A stretch of DNA of 18,020 nt from JAYEHK01 sp034659475 (GTDB lineage: Bacteria; Bacillota; Syntrophomonadia; Syntrophomonadales; Syntrophomonadaceae), in NCBI GenBank assembly GCA_034659475.1, contig JAYEHK010000077.1:1-18020 (forward strand). Reading direction: 5' to 3'. The notes beneath the pieces are model-generated. The model did no database searches, was not told where the DNA came from, and saw nothing but the letters and a program-made list of their open reading frames with translations. Of this stretch, positions 5,103-13,287 are shown piece after piece. The number at the start of each line of letters is the position of its first letter. The stretch's first letter is position 1. Both the position numbers and the translations under genes were made by a program.

Positions 5103-7033
5103 AAATCCACTCCCCCAATCACCTGATTTGGTAACACCAACGGTCCATTGGTTAACCCTTCGGGAAACATCGCCAGAATTTGTTCAAACTGAACCTGTCC
5201 ATGCCAATTTCCCTCGCTGATCTGTTGAACTCCATTTCTATAGAAAAGCACCAGTTTTTCAAGTAATTCTGCAGAATAAAACTGTCCTTCAATCCTTATC
5301 GATTTCGGTTCCCAGGACATAATTTGAGAAAGATCCTGGTACAGACAAAATTGATGTGGGTAATAAATATAATTGCGACACGCCTCATCCGTCCGAACTT
5401 GATACCTATTTTCAGACTGATCAATCAGCCCATAGTTATCCTTCATACACTGCATGTGACAATTTTCATCTGAATGACCTGTAACTGCACTGGCAATACA
5501 ATAATCAGTAATCATCCCAACCATGGGACCGTGTACCATTAACTCTATATCAGAATCATTGTCAAATAGCCCTGATATATCATTGTAACCAAACTCCGGT
5601 GATGGATTTATGCGGCTAAATCCAATTGATCTTAGAAAATTGGCGGCATTTTTGTTGACAATGTTCAGACCGATTCCACCCCAGAGTAGTTTCCCGGTAG
5701 ATGCCAGAATTCGAGCACTTCCTAATTCGTTGACAATAAATCCTGCCACTCGATGATCCTGTCCTAACAAAACAACCTGCTTGATCTTTGCCAAATTATT
5801 TTCAGTTACTATACGGGGGGTTTCAAAAAACAACCTGCTTTGACTTTTTTCTATGTACCCAAGCGCCTCGTTAATGGAATCATCATCCCACACATAGCCA
5901 GATTGCCGAAAGGACTGTGTGCCAATGATAAGATTGTCCACCGCCAAATCAACCATCTTTTTCAATGATTCCATATCCCTGACCCGAACGGTTATCTCTG
6001 GAATTGTCCACAAGTCTTTTCTTTTTGGTTTAGGGAAGGATTGTTCAGTCAGTTTCCTGAGATTCGTTTCATTAGTTGGGAAACGGGGTTCTCTTTCACC
6101 ATCATATCCAATGGTATCTGCACCTGGGCGATGAAATAGATTACCTGTTGTATAATTTCTTACACGACGTTCCTCTAAAAGATTAACTTGTTCGGTATCC
6201 ACCTCATATCCATCTGGATTTTCCAGGTATCTATCAATCGCCCTTCGATAAGTGTCAACCAGAGAGGATACAAACTCAGCATTCCTCATACGTCCTTCAA
6301 TTTTAAAGGATTGAACACCTGCTTCAACCAAATCCTTGATATACGGATATAAGCATAAATCATTATGCGCCAAAAAATATTGCTTTCCTTCAAATTTCCG
6401 TTGTTTTTCTCCCTGAAGCTCATATTGCCATCTGCACGGTTTATGGCAGCGTCCCTGGTTACCACTGTCACCAAAAAGAAAACTGCTCATATAACATTGC
6501 CCCGTATGAGAGATACATAAATCCCCGTGAACAAAGTATTCAATTCCAACGCTCACCCGATTATAAATGCTCTTTATTTCTTCGAGGCTCACGTTTTTGG
6601 ACAGAATTACACGACTTACCTTATGATTTTCTAACAGGTTTATCGCTTCACTATTACCAAGTCCCATTTGAACAGAGCCATGTATTGGAATATTCAACCC
6701 CAGTTCAGAATGTAATTGTATCAACCCGGAATCCTGAACAATGAGAGCATCGGCACCTATGCTTTCGAGAAAAATGAGATATTCATCCAGGTTTTGCATT
6801 TCCTTATCTGTATACAGATTATTAACCGTTATATATAATTTTTTATTCTGTTGGTGGAGTTTTTCTACAGCACGCTTCAGCTCATCCCTGGAAAAATTAA
6901 AACCAGGTCTGAGCATTCGCATATTATATTCTTTTCCTCCTAGATACACTGCATCTGCTCCAGCTTGAATAACAGCATCAAGGACTTCCATCTTACCAAC
7001 TGGAGCAAGCAATTCTACATCTTTAGCTGACAT
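5099..7033 (-). CDS. Peptidase U32 family protein with two U32-like halves
   Basis: The protein has 644 residues. The N-terminal half starts with ELLAPVGKMEVLDAVIQAGA and carries the U32 signature around EYFVHGDLCISHTGQCYMSS. Cys173, Cys180, Cys196 and Cys200 form the set expected to bind an iron-sulfur cluster. A partial second copy follows: CLYPYIKDLVEAG with SFKIEGRMRNAEF (about 227-253) resembles CLYQDLSQIMSWE with SIRIEGQFYSAEL (about 563-590), and Cys512, Cys525, Cys529 and Cys552 could form another site. Many U32 proteins are now known as RNA hydroxylation factors (tRNA ho5U, 23S rRNA) or ubiquinone hydroxylases, so an RNA-modification role is more likely than collagenase activity. The ATG has AAGGAG 7 nt upstream. 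It sits in the ylm cluster before divIVA. Confidence 0.9.
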   Translation of the reverse strand: MSAKDVELLAPVGKMEVLDAVIQAGADAVYLGGKEYNMRMLRPGFNFSRDELKRAVEKLHQQNKKLYITVNNLYTDKEMQNLDEYLIFLESIGADALIVQDSGLIQLHSELGLNIPIHGSVQMGLGNSEAINLLENHKVSRVILSKNVSLEEIKSIYNRVSVGIEYFVHGDLCISHTGQCYMSSFLFGDSGNQGRCHKPCRWQYELQGEKQRKFEGKQYFLAHNDLCLYPYIKDLVEAGVQSFKIEGRMRNAEFVSSLVDTYRRAIDRYLENPDGYEVDTEQVNLLEERRVRNYTTGNLFHRPGADTIGYDGEREPRFPTNETNLRKLTEQSFPKPKRKDLWTIPEITVRVRDMESLKKMVDLAVDNLIIGTQSFRQSGYVWDDDSINEALGYIEKSQSRLFFETPRIVTENNLAKIKQVVLLGQDHRVAGFIVNELGSARILASTGKLLWGGIGLNIVNKNAANFLRSIGFSRINPSPEFGYNDISGLFDNDSDIELMVHGPMVGMITDYCIASAVTGHSDENCHMQCMKDNYGLIDQSENRYQVRTDEACRNYIYYPHQFCLYQDLSQIMSWEPKSIRIEGQFYSAELLEKLVLFYRNGVQQISEGNWHGQVQFEQILAMFPEGLTNGPLVLPNQVIGGVDL

Positions 7034-7064
7034 GCACTAACTCCTTTTTTTGTTTTCAATTGTG

Positions 7065-7334
7065 CTAAAACATGATGATCATTAAAAGCGAAACAACAAT
7101 TTTTTGAACAAAATATATGGCAAAAACAGTGATAATGGGCGAAAAATCAATCCCTGCTGTTGCCGGTATAATCTTTCTGAACGGTGCCATGATTGGTTCC
7201 GTAACATCATAAATAAAACGAATCAGCGGTTGATACGGATCATGGCGAACAAACGACAATATACACCGAATAATGATTAACCATACCAACACTTCAAAAG
7301 CCACATTTACTAACTTAATGATTTGATAGGACAT
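7065..7334 (-). CDS. yggT: YggT/YlmG family membrane protein
   Basis: This is an 89-residue membrane protein with two hydrophobic helices (about 8-28 and 64-88) flanking the family core: RCILSFVRHDPYQPLIRFIY, then DVTEPIMAPFRKIIP. YggT/YlmG proteins are linked to septum or chromosome-related processes, but the molecular activity is unsettled. The ATG shares one base with the proC stop codon (TAATG), and GGGGAG lies 9 nt upstream. It corresponds to ylmG of the Firmicutes division cluster. No odd features. Confidence 0.93.
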   Translation of the reverse strand: MSYQIIKLVNVAFEVLVWLIIIRCILSFVRHDPYQPLIRFIYDVTEPIMAPFRKIIPATAGIDFSPIITVFAIYFVQKIVVSLLMIIMF

Positions 7335-8164
7335 TAAATATTACTCCCCTCTGATGATTTAAGTTGGCCCAATTCCATGGACCTTTGATAGGCTGCATCT
7401 ATGGCTTCAAAAAACGCAGTGCGAATACCATATTCCTCCATCTTACGAACCCCTGCAATGGTTGTTCCCTGCGGGGAACATACCTGTGCTTTTAAAACTG
7501 CCGGGTGTTCATTGCTATCTGTCAGCATGGCCACGCCCCCCTGAAAAGTCTGCAAAACCAGCTGACGAGCCAGATCAGCCGGCAGTCCAACATTAACCCC
7601 TGCCTCAATCATGGCTTCCACCAGTAAAAACACATAGGCTGGACCGCTGCCGGAAACTGCTGTAACAGCATCCATATAATGCTCCTCCATGATAATTGCC
7701 TGTCCCACTGACCCAAACATACGCTGTACCAACAACAGTTCTTCTTGCGAAGCATACCGCCCGCCAGCAACCACAGACATTCCCGCACCGACCAGACATG
7801 GCGTGTTTGGCATAACCCGAATAACCGGACTCTTCTTACCCAGATTGTTCTCTAATTCACTCGTGCTAATCCCAGCTGCAATGGATACGAACAATTTTCG
7901 TTTATTCGAGCATTCTGGTAGATTAGTAATTACCGTCTTTATTTGCTGGGGTTTAACGGCTAATAAAATAATATCTGCCTCATTAATCAATTGATCTCTG
8001 TCAGCGGATATCGCATGAAATTTTTCTTGAAAAAGGGCAATCCGTTCATCACTGGGATCACAAACATACAGTTGTTCATAGAATTTCGTATCTCCCGATC
8101 CCAAGCCACCCACGAGCGCATAAGCCATTTTTCCGCAACCTATTACCCCCATTGTCCCAGTCAA
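7334..8164 (-). CDS. proC: Pyrroline-5-carboxylate reductase
   Basis: This enzyme reduces pyrroline-5-carboxylate to proline with NAD(P)H, the last step of proline synthesis, in the cytoplasm. It has 276 residues. The N-terminal Rossmann motif is GVIGCGKMAYALVGG (about 6-20). The middle has VIRVMPNTPCLVGAGMSVVA, and the C-terminal P5CR signature is SPQGTTIAGVRKMEEYG with the downstream FFEAIDAAYQRS. The start is TTG at 8162-8164, overlapping the sepF stop (TTGA). A GGAGG at 8174-8178 lies 9 nt upstream, whereas the ATG at residue 5 would be too far away. Placement inside the sepF-yggT interval is seen in several Clostridia and in the wider yggS-proC-yggT association. Confidence 0.95.
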   Translation of the reverse strand: MTGTMGVIGCGKMAYALVGGLGSGDTKFYEQLYVCDPSDERIALFQEKFHAISADRDQLINEADIILLAVKPQQIKTVITNLPECSNKRKLFVSIAAGISTSELENNLGKKSPVIRVMPNTPCLVGAGMSVVAGGRYASQEELLLVQRMFGSVGQAIIMEEHYMDAVTAVSGSGPAYVFLLVEAMIEAGVNVGLPADLARQLVLQTFQGGVAMLTDSNEHPAVLKAQVCSPQGTTIAGVRKMEEYGIRTAFFEAIDAAYQRSMELGQLKSSEGSNI

Positions 8165-8598
8165 TAATTGTCACCTCCGAAAGGGTCCGTAGTTCCGGGA
8201 AAATTCGATCTTCGTATTAGCGAGCGCGTCTCCTTACTGATATCTATGTTAGAAGGCGCAAACATGAAAATGCTTTTTCCCAGCTTCTGCGTTTGTCCGT
8301 CAAGTGCATAAACAGCTCCGGAAATAAAATCTATAATCCGCTGTGAAGCTTCAGGCGGAGTATTCTCCAGATTCAAAATAATTTGCCGTCTGTTTTTCAA
8401 ATGATCTGCCAGCGCCTGAACCTCATCAAATTTTTCCGGTTCACAAATAACCACCTTCAAATTTTTATTGCTATGTATGCTCACAATATTGTGACTGGCT
8501 TTACTTTCAGTTTCGTTCAGTGCCGGCAGATTAACAAATTCTTCTTCTACTTCTGTTTGTACCCCAAGCCATTTCCAAAAAGTATCCGAAATTCCCAT
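8161..8598 (-). CDS. sepF: Cell division protein SepF
   Basis: SepF is a cytoplasmic FtsZ partner that tethers Z-ring filaments to the membrane and helps septum assembly. The 145 residues begin with MGISDTFWKWLG, an amphipathic membrane-binding helix. An acidic linker follows, then the DUF552 core with LKVVICEPEKFDEVQALADH, RRQIILNLENTPPEASQRII and the closing DGQTQKLGKSIFMFAPSNID. I place the start at the ATG at 8596-8598 because GGGAGGG (8605-8611) lies about 6 nt upstream. A longer frame beginning with TTG at 8620-8622 has no ribosome binding site. It overlaps proC by 4 nt. It equals ylmF of the cluster, between ylmE and ylmG. Confidence 0.94.
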   Translation of the reverse strand: MGISDTFWKWLGVQTEVEEEFVNLPALNETESKASHNIVSIHSNKNLKVVICEPEKFDEVQALADHLKNRRQIILNLENTPPEASQRIIDFISGAVYALDGQTQKLGKSIFMFAPSNIDISKETRSLIRRSNFPGTTDPFGGDNY

Positions 8599-8666
8599 CT
8601 CAATCCCTCCCGCTGTTTTCAAACAAGTTCATCCTCAATGAGCAAAGCTTCTTTTTCAAGCATCTA

Positions 8667-9347
8667 CTAAGGTTTAAACAAAGCCGTTCCAATTCTCACC
8701 ATATTAGCACCTTCTTCAATTGCTACCTCAAAATCCTGTGACATTCCCATTGATAGATACTTAAGCTCAACGCTCATGAAAGACTCTGTTTTTAAATTCT
8801 CAAACAACTGCTTTAGTTCCTTAAAAACCGGTCTCGTTTGCTCCGCTTCCATACTTAATGGAGCCATTGTCATAAATCCACAGATTCTTATCCCTGGTAG
8901 TTCCCCAATAGACTGTAGAAATGGCTTGACGTCATTGGGTTTCACCCCAGCCTTTTCTTCTTCCCCTGATACGTTGACTTCCAGCAAAACAGGCACCTCA
9001 ATACCAAACTGTTTCGCGCGTTTGCTAATTTCTTCAGCCAGATTCCATCGGTCAAGGGAATGAATCAGACACGCCTGTTCCACAACGTCTTTTACTTTAT
9101 TGGTCTGAAGTCGCCCAATCATATGCCATCTGGCTTCGGGAATCACCCCATTTTTTTTGTTAAGTTCCGGAACTCTGTTTTCTCCAAAATCCTGAATTCC
9201 TAACTTAAAAGCTGCTTGGGCAGTTTCAACGTCCACTTTTTTGCTGACTGCAATCAGCGTAATTTCTTCGGATGAACGTCCAACCTTACTTGCAGAAGAT
9301 GCAATTTTCTTTTTAATATCTAATAGATTTCGAGATAATGAATCCAC
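8667..9347 (-). CDS. yggS: PLP homeostasis protein (YggS/PLPBP family)
   Basis: This is a pyridoxal-phosphate-binding protein with a single alanine-racemase-like barrel, involved in vitamin B6 and amino/keto-acid balance; no enzymatic reaction is established. The PLP lysine sits in ITLIAVSKKVDVE. Other marks are DFGENRVPEL, RWHMIGRLQTNKVKD, the central LLEVNVSGEEEKAGV and the C-terminal LSMGMSQDFEVAIEEGANMV with VRIGTALF. I prefer the GTG at 9345-9347: AGGTGG lies 5 nt upstream, and the lysine then becomes residue 36, as in E. coli YggS. A GTG three codons earlier (9354-9356) is the alternative. It equals ylmE of the division cluster. A 68-nt gap separates it from sepF, the longest in the run. 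Confidence 0.94.
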   Translation of the reverse strand: MDSLSRNLLDIKKKIASSASKVGRSSEEITLIAVSKKVDVETAQAAFKLGIQDFGENRVPELNKKNGVIPEARWHMIGRLQTNKVKDVVEQACLIHSLDRWNLAEEISKRAKQFGIEVPVLLEVNVSGEEEKAGVKPNDVKPFLQSIGELPGIRICGFMTMAPLSMEAEQTRPVFKELKQLFENLKTESFMSVELKYLSMGMSQDFEVAIEEGANMVRIGTALFKP

Positions 9348-9369
9348 ATAAACCACCTATCTTTTGTCA

Positions 9370-10290
9370 TTATATTCTTGATGAGTTCGACAATATTATA
9401 TCATTTTCCTTCAAGCCATTCACCAGAGCCTTATCATCTATAATCTTTACAAGTTCAACATTTTTAAACCGAAAACTATCCCCTTTCATGCAATAAACAC
9501 CTTTAATTCCATTTTCTTCAGTTAGGGCCGCCGCAGGAATAAGACTTCCATCAAGAATTTCCGTAATAAACCGCGCGGCAGTATAACGCTTATTGATAAA
9601 ATCCTGCCGAAATTCCTTCATCTGCAGTAATAATAAGGTACCCTTTTCATGTACTGCAACCTCCTGTATAACCGCATATGATGGTTCATTCTCACCCACT
9701 CCGATTTTGAATCTCCCCCCTGGTTTGAGAACTAATTCTATACTGTTCGGCACTTCTATAATAATCCTGGATGGAACCAGGTTGTCCACCACTTTACACA
9801 GTACATCCCCATTACTTACCCTCTGTCCTTCCCCTTTGAGTACTGGTTGATACTCAAAAAGTTCATCTCCCGCAGTTTGCAAACAAATGCCAGGAACGAT
9901 ATCCTCCAAACCGTCGGTTCGCATTGTAAAAATCCCTGAATTCAAAGAATAAATCGGTGTTTTCATTTTGTTATTTACAAGGGACCCTATAAGCGCATTT
10001 CTTCTAACCTTTTGTCCTTCTTTTGCCATATTTTCAAAGTAGCCATCATGCGTTGCATAAATAGTTTGTTCTTCAGTCAGGATCATCGCTCTGCACTCAA
10101 TACTTTCTTCAAAAGAACTGTTTTGTACCTGAAACACGTCTTTTGCACCTTTTCCGGCAACGTGAAGCACATGCCTCCCCATAACAGTCCCTATACTGCC
10201 AATCATTATTATAAAGGCAAGCAGAACCACAATTTTAATGACCTTCTTTTTCTTCATGCGCTGATCTGCTCGAACCCTTCTGGTGTACAC
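9370..10290 (-). CDS. HlyD-like membrane-anchored adaptor protein, partner unknown
   Basis: The protein has 306 residues. After a basic N-terminus (KKKK at 13-16) one hydrophobic helix (about 17-38) anchors it with the bulk outside. The external part has a lipoyl/barrel-sandwich-like stretch (about 70-180, for example GYFENMAKEGQKVRRNALIG, and later GQRVSNGDVLCKVVDN). Beta-rich HlyD/RND-adaptor-like segments follow, including SLIPAAALTEENGIKGVYCM and the final LVNGLKENDIILSNS. Such adaptors normally serve an ABC or RND exporter, but none is encoded here. Within the division operon, behind the PhoP/PhoR-like pair, a cell-envelope role is plausible. The GTG start has AAGGAGG (10298-10304) at 7 nt. 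Family placement is by eye and less certain than for its neighbours. Confidence 0.75.
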   Translation of the reverse strand: MYTRRVRADQRMKKKKVIKIVVLLAFIIMIGSIGTVMGRHVLHVAGKGAKDVFQVQNSSFEESIECRAMILTEEQTIYATHDGYFENMAKEGQKVRRNALIGSLVNNKMKTPIYSLNSGIFTMRTDGLEDIVPGICLQTAGDELFEYQPVLKGEGQRVSNGDVLCKVVDNLVPSRIIIEVPNSIELVLKPGGRFKIGVGENEPSYAVIQEVAVHEKGTLLLLQMKEFRQDFINKRYTAARFITEILDGSLIPAAALTEENGIKGVYCMKGDSFRFKNVELVKIIDDKALVNGLKENDIILSNSSRI

Positions 10291-10309
10291 GATGAATCCT
10301 CCTTATATT

Positions 10310-11353
10310 TTACATGGCTATAAAGCTTATTCCAAATGTCGATCCGACTCCGACTTCACTCTCAACAAATACTTCTCCGCCATGGGATTCTACAATATGT
10401 TTTACAATCGCCAGTCCCAGTCCAGTACCTCCCTGGTCTCTGGAACGTGCCTTATCCACTCGATAAAAGCGTTCAAAAATTCTGGGTATGTTTTCTCGAG
10501 GTATCCCCATCCCTGTATCTGTAATCGTTGTAACCACCCGATTATTTAGATTCGCACAGCGAATGGTGATAGCCCCCTCCATAGGCGTATACTTAACAGC
10601 ATTATCCAGCAGATTAATCAAAACCTGATTCATCAGGTCCTCATCTGCATGTATAAACGATAGGTTTTTTTCAAATACAAAGGTCACCCGTAACGATTTA
10701 TCACTAATTTGTGGGCCAAGAATAGCTAAAACGTTGCGAATGGACTCAACAATACATACCGGTTTTAATTGTATCATTTGTTCTCTTGATTCAATCGCAG
10801 ACAAAGTCAACAAGTCTTCAATTAACCGACTTAAACGGTTGGTTTCAGAGTCGATAATGCTTAAAAAGCGTCTGCAAATAACAGAATCTTCAAGAGCGCC
10901 ATCCAGTAATGTTTCTACAAAGCCCTTGATCGAGGTAAGCGGAGTCCGCAATTCATGTGAAACATTACCGACAAATTCTGATCGCATCTGTTCAAAGTCT
11001 CTGGCGTCAGTAACGTCATGAAATACGATAACCGCTCCTGTTATGGATCCTTTTTCTCCATCAACAGGAGATACATGTACATGAAAAACCTGACTCTCCG
11101 GGAAAATCGATATCTCAGCAAATACTTCCCTTCCACTATCCAGCACTTCTGACACCATATCCGAGATTTTTCGATTTACCTGTAAGGAAAGGATACATTT
11201 GCCCAACAAAGCGTCTTCTTTACTCAAAAATATTTTCTCTGCTGCCTTATTGGCAAGAATAATCCGTTCACTCTGGTCGACGACCAGAACTCCTTCTGCC
11301 AAATGTTTTAGAATCAAACTCATCGATCCCTGGTCTTCAGTTTTGTTTATCAT
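10310..11353 (-). CDS. PAS-domain sensor histidine kinase, PhoR-like without membrane segments
   Basis: This kinase probably phosphorylates the response regulator encoded just upstream. Residues from about 12 to 118 are a PAS domain (LKHLAEGVLVVDQSERIILA). The dimerisation/phosphoacceptor domain has the H-box SHELRTPLTSIKGFVETLL with the histidine near residue 133. The ATPase domain shows the N-box NQVLINLLDNAVKYTP, G1 DTGMGIP, the F-box RIFERFYRVDKARS and G2 GGTGLGLAI. PhoR proteins usually have about 450-600 residues with two transmembrane helices; here there are 347 and none, and only 13 nt separate it from the regulator gene, so no N-terminal part is hidden. I choose the ATG at 11351-11353, with GGTGA 6 nt upstream; a GTG one codon earlier is possible. 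The signal is presumably cytoplasmic. Confidence 0.92.
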   Translation of the reverse strand: MINKTEDQGSMSLILKHLAEGVLVVDQSERIILANKAAEKIFLSKEDALLGKCILSLQVNRKISDMVSEVLDSGREVFAEISIFPESQVFHVHVSPVDGEKGSITGAVIVFHDVTDARDFEQMRSEFVGNVSHELRTPLTSIKGFVETLLDGALEDSVICRRFLSIIDSETNRLSRLIEDLLTLSAIESREQMIQLKPVCIVESIRNVLAILGPQISDKSLRVTFVFEKNLSFIHADEDLMNQVLINLLDNAVKYTPMEGAITIRCANLNNRVVTTITDTGMGIPRENIPRIFERFYRVDKARSRDQGGTGLGLAIVKHIVESHGGEVFVESEVGVGSTFGISFIAM

Positions 11354-11366
11354 CACACATCACCCG

Positions 11367-12092
11367 TTATATATTGAAGTTTTCATTAATGTTAACAAAA
11401 CGATACCCTACACCGCGAACCGTTTCAATATATTTGGGATTACTAGAATCATCATGAAGTTTTCGTCTCAGATGCCGAATGTGAACATCCACTGTTCTGG
11501 TATCACCCAGACATTCATAGCCCCAAACTTTCTCCAGTAATTCCTCTCTGTTAAAAACTTTCCCCTGATAAGCCGTTAACAAACTAATAAGTTCAAATTC
11601 CTTGGGGGTTAATTCCAGCCTTTCGTCTTCTAAGTAAATCTCATGGGCTTCATGATCAATTCTTAAGCCCTCAAAATGAAAGACATGACTTCCCTTGTTG
11701 TGATTGTTTTGTTGTATCTTAACAGCCCGCAGTCTAGCGTTCACTCTGGCCACTAGTTCACGGGGACTAAAAGGCTTTTTAATATAATCATCGGCCCCTG
11801 ACTCCAAACCTACGATCGTATCCATTTCTTCTCCTCTGGCCGTAAGCATAATAATAGGGATTACTTTAAATGATGGATCCTGTTTTAACTTTCTGCATAC
11901 CTGAAGGCCATTAATATTGGGCAGCATAATATCCAGAATAATCAAATCAGGATTTTCTCGACTGACATTTTCCAATGCGCTAATTCCATCGTACGCAAGA
12001 TCAACTTCATACCCCTCTTTTTCAAGGTTAAATTTCACCAGTTCTACGATATACGTTTCATCATCAACGACCAGGATCTTTTCCCCTGCCAT
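11367..12092 (-). CDS. OmpR/PhoB-family response regulator, PhoP-like
   Basis: This is a DNA-binding transcription factor activated by phosphorylation from the adjacent kinase. The receiver domain (1-120) has the acidic pair D10/D11, phosphoacceptor D54 in LIILDIMLPNINGLQ, the switch Thr in PIIMLTARGEE and the conserved Lys in DDYIKKPFSPRELVARV. The C-terminal winged helix (about 145-240) has LTPKEFELISLLTAYQGKVF, REELLEKVWGYE and RTVDVHIRHLRRKL, ending in YIETVRGVGYRF. The ATG at 12090-12092 has GAGGTGA 5 nt upstream; the GTG at 12099-12101 lies inside that site and is unlikely. Sequence resembles PhoP/PhoB of phosphate starvation, but no pst or pho target is in view, so that role is inferred. 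Confidence 0.93.
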   Translation of the reverse strand: MAGEKILVVDDETYIVELVKFNLEKEGYEVDLAYDGISALENVSRENPDLIILDIMLPNINGLQVCRKLKQDPSFKVIPIIMLTARGEEMDTIVGLESGADDYIKKPFSPRELVARVNARLRAVKIQQNNHNKGSHVFHFEGLRIDHEAHEIYLEDERLELTPKEFELISLLTAYQGKVFNREELLEKVWGYECLGDTRTVDVHIRHLRRKLHDDSSNPKYIETVRGVGYRFVNINENFNI

Positions 12093-12106
12093 TTTAATCA
12101 CCTCAT

Positions 12107-12919
12107 TTAAACCAACACGACCATCGCCGCCATTCTCCCTGTATTACCTTTTTCTCTCCTATAAGAGAAAAACCTTTTTTCGCAACAAGTACACAGCGCG
12201 CAAATTGTAATATTTTCCTTTTTAACTCCATTTTCTATTAATAAGTGCCTGTTCGTATCCTTTAGGTTCCAAAAGACCTCATTATTGTTATTTTCCGAAA
12301 TAATGCCGTGGAAATACGGATATTTATTTTTAACTCTCTCGGCCAATTCATCGTCAATTTGAAAACAGCAAGCGTCAATCCCAGAACCGATAAATGCTCT
12401 AATATCGTCTGGTTTTGTGCCAAATTCACATTTCATCTCATCAAGTGTGCTTTTGACAATATTACTGATCGTCCCTTTCCATCCAGCGTGAGACAAACCA
12501 ATAACCCGATGAATCGGATCAAAAAAATAAAGCGGTACACAGTCAGCATAATAAGTTAAGAGCGCCACTCCTGGCGTATCTGTGATTAAACCATCGACAC
12601 CTGGTATTGCAGTATCATAAACCGCTGCTCCTTTCCCCTTATCTTCGAGCCCGACTCGTATTACCTTATTACCATGAACCTGCTGGCAGCAAACCGCATC
12701 TTCTAAATTAATGTTAAAAGCATCTAAGAAAAGTCTGCGATTTTCCAGTACCATTTCACGAGTATCTCCAACATGCAGCCCCATATTGAGAGATTTATAA
12801 TCTCCTTCACTGTTTCCTCCAGCACGATCTGTGAAGGCAAGCTTTACGCCATCATTAACCCAACTGTTGAGACTGATATAATTAATACCGTTAACTGTTT
12901 CCCATTTCCACATGTCCAT
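12107..12919 (-). CDS. pgeF: Purine-nucleoside-type multicopper/laccase-domain protein PgeF (YlmD/YfiH)
   Basis: This is a cytoplasmic protein of the YfiH/YlmD/PgeF family (270 residues). Members act on purine nucleosides (adenosine deaminase and phosphorylase activity in FAMIN-like proteins) and, in E. coli PgeF, correct peptidoglycan editing errors. The metal-binding triad is visible: His in VCCQQVHGNKV (about 80), Cys in LLTYYADCVPLYFFDP (about 126) and His in VIGLSHAGWKGT (about 143). The C-terminal CALCTCCEKRFFSYRREKG with GRMAAMVVL is also typical. The ATG at 12917-12919 has AAGGAA about 6 nt upstream. It is the first gene of the minus-strand run and equals ylmD. I found no convincing promoter in the 50 nt before the divergent gene, so the promoter may lie inside that gene. 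Confidence 0.93.
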   Translation of the reverse strand: MDMWKWETVNGINYISLNSWVNDGVKLAFTDRAGGNSEGDYKSLNMGLHVGDTREMVLENRRLFLDAFNINLEDAVCCQQVHGNKVIRVGLEDKGKGAAVYDTAIPGVDGLITDTPGVALLTYYADCVPLYFFDPIHRVIGLSHAGWKGTISNIVKSTLDEMKCEFGTKPDDIRAFIGSGIDACCFQIDDELAERVKNKYPYFHGIISENNNNEVFWNLKDTNRHLLIENGVKKENITICALCTCCEKRFFSYRREKGNTGRMAAMVVLV

Positions 12920-12948
12920 TTGTTGTTCCTTCCTTTTTGCAATAGAAT
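12920..12948 (+). promoter_or_regulatory. Possible promoter of the zinc-ribbon/HTH gene pair
   Basis: TTGTTG (12920-12925) and TAGAAT (12943-12948) are 17 nt apart. A start about 7 nt past the -10 box would leave a leader holding little more than the ribosome binding site. That is short, so confidence is low. Confidence 0.3.
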
Positions 12949-12969
12949 ATAGATGAGGAGGTGGACTTT

Positions 12970-13266
12970 ATGTTATGTCCCCATTGTAAACAAACCATCC
13001 CCATGGATAAAACCCATTGTCCCAATTGCGGTTATAATCTGCGTGATTTAACCTGGGTAATCATAAAAAAGGTTGTTCCACCTGATGATATCCTTATTGA
13101 AGGCCTGCTAAAATCTTTTGACATTCCCGTTCAAGTTCTCCGGGAATCAATTGGTTCTATTTACGGTCTTGCAGTAGGACCACTGGGGGAAGTTAAAATT
13201 GCTGTTCCTGAAAATATGGCTGAAGAAGCCTTACAACTGCTTCAAGCTGATTTTGAGGGCCAGTAG
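12970..13266 (+). CDS. Small zinc-ribbon protein with DUF2007-like C-terminal domain
   Basis: The protein has 98 residues. MLCPHCKQTIPMDKTHCPNC at the N-terminus is a CxxC...CxxC zinc ribbon. The remainder, VVPPDDILIEGLLKSFDIPV followed by VLRESIGSIYGLAVGPLGEV and KIAVPENMAEEALQLL, resembles DUF2007 (putative signal-transducing or substrate-binding domain), which is often fused to such ribbons. The function is unknown. I place the start at the ATG at 12970-12972, because AGGAGG (12956-12961) lies 8 nt upstream and the GTG at 12961 overlaps that site. It is followed after 21 nt by the helix-turn-helix gene in the same direction, so the two are probably co-transcribed. It diverges from the pgeF operon. 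Confidence 0.85.
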   Translation: MLCPHCKQTIPMDKTHCPNCGYNLRDLTWVIIKKVVPPDDILIEGLLKSFDIPVQVLRESIGSIYGLAVGPLGEVKIAVPENMAEEALQLLQADFEGQ

Positions 13267-13287
13267 TCACTATTAGGAGGTATTTAC

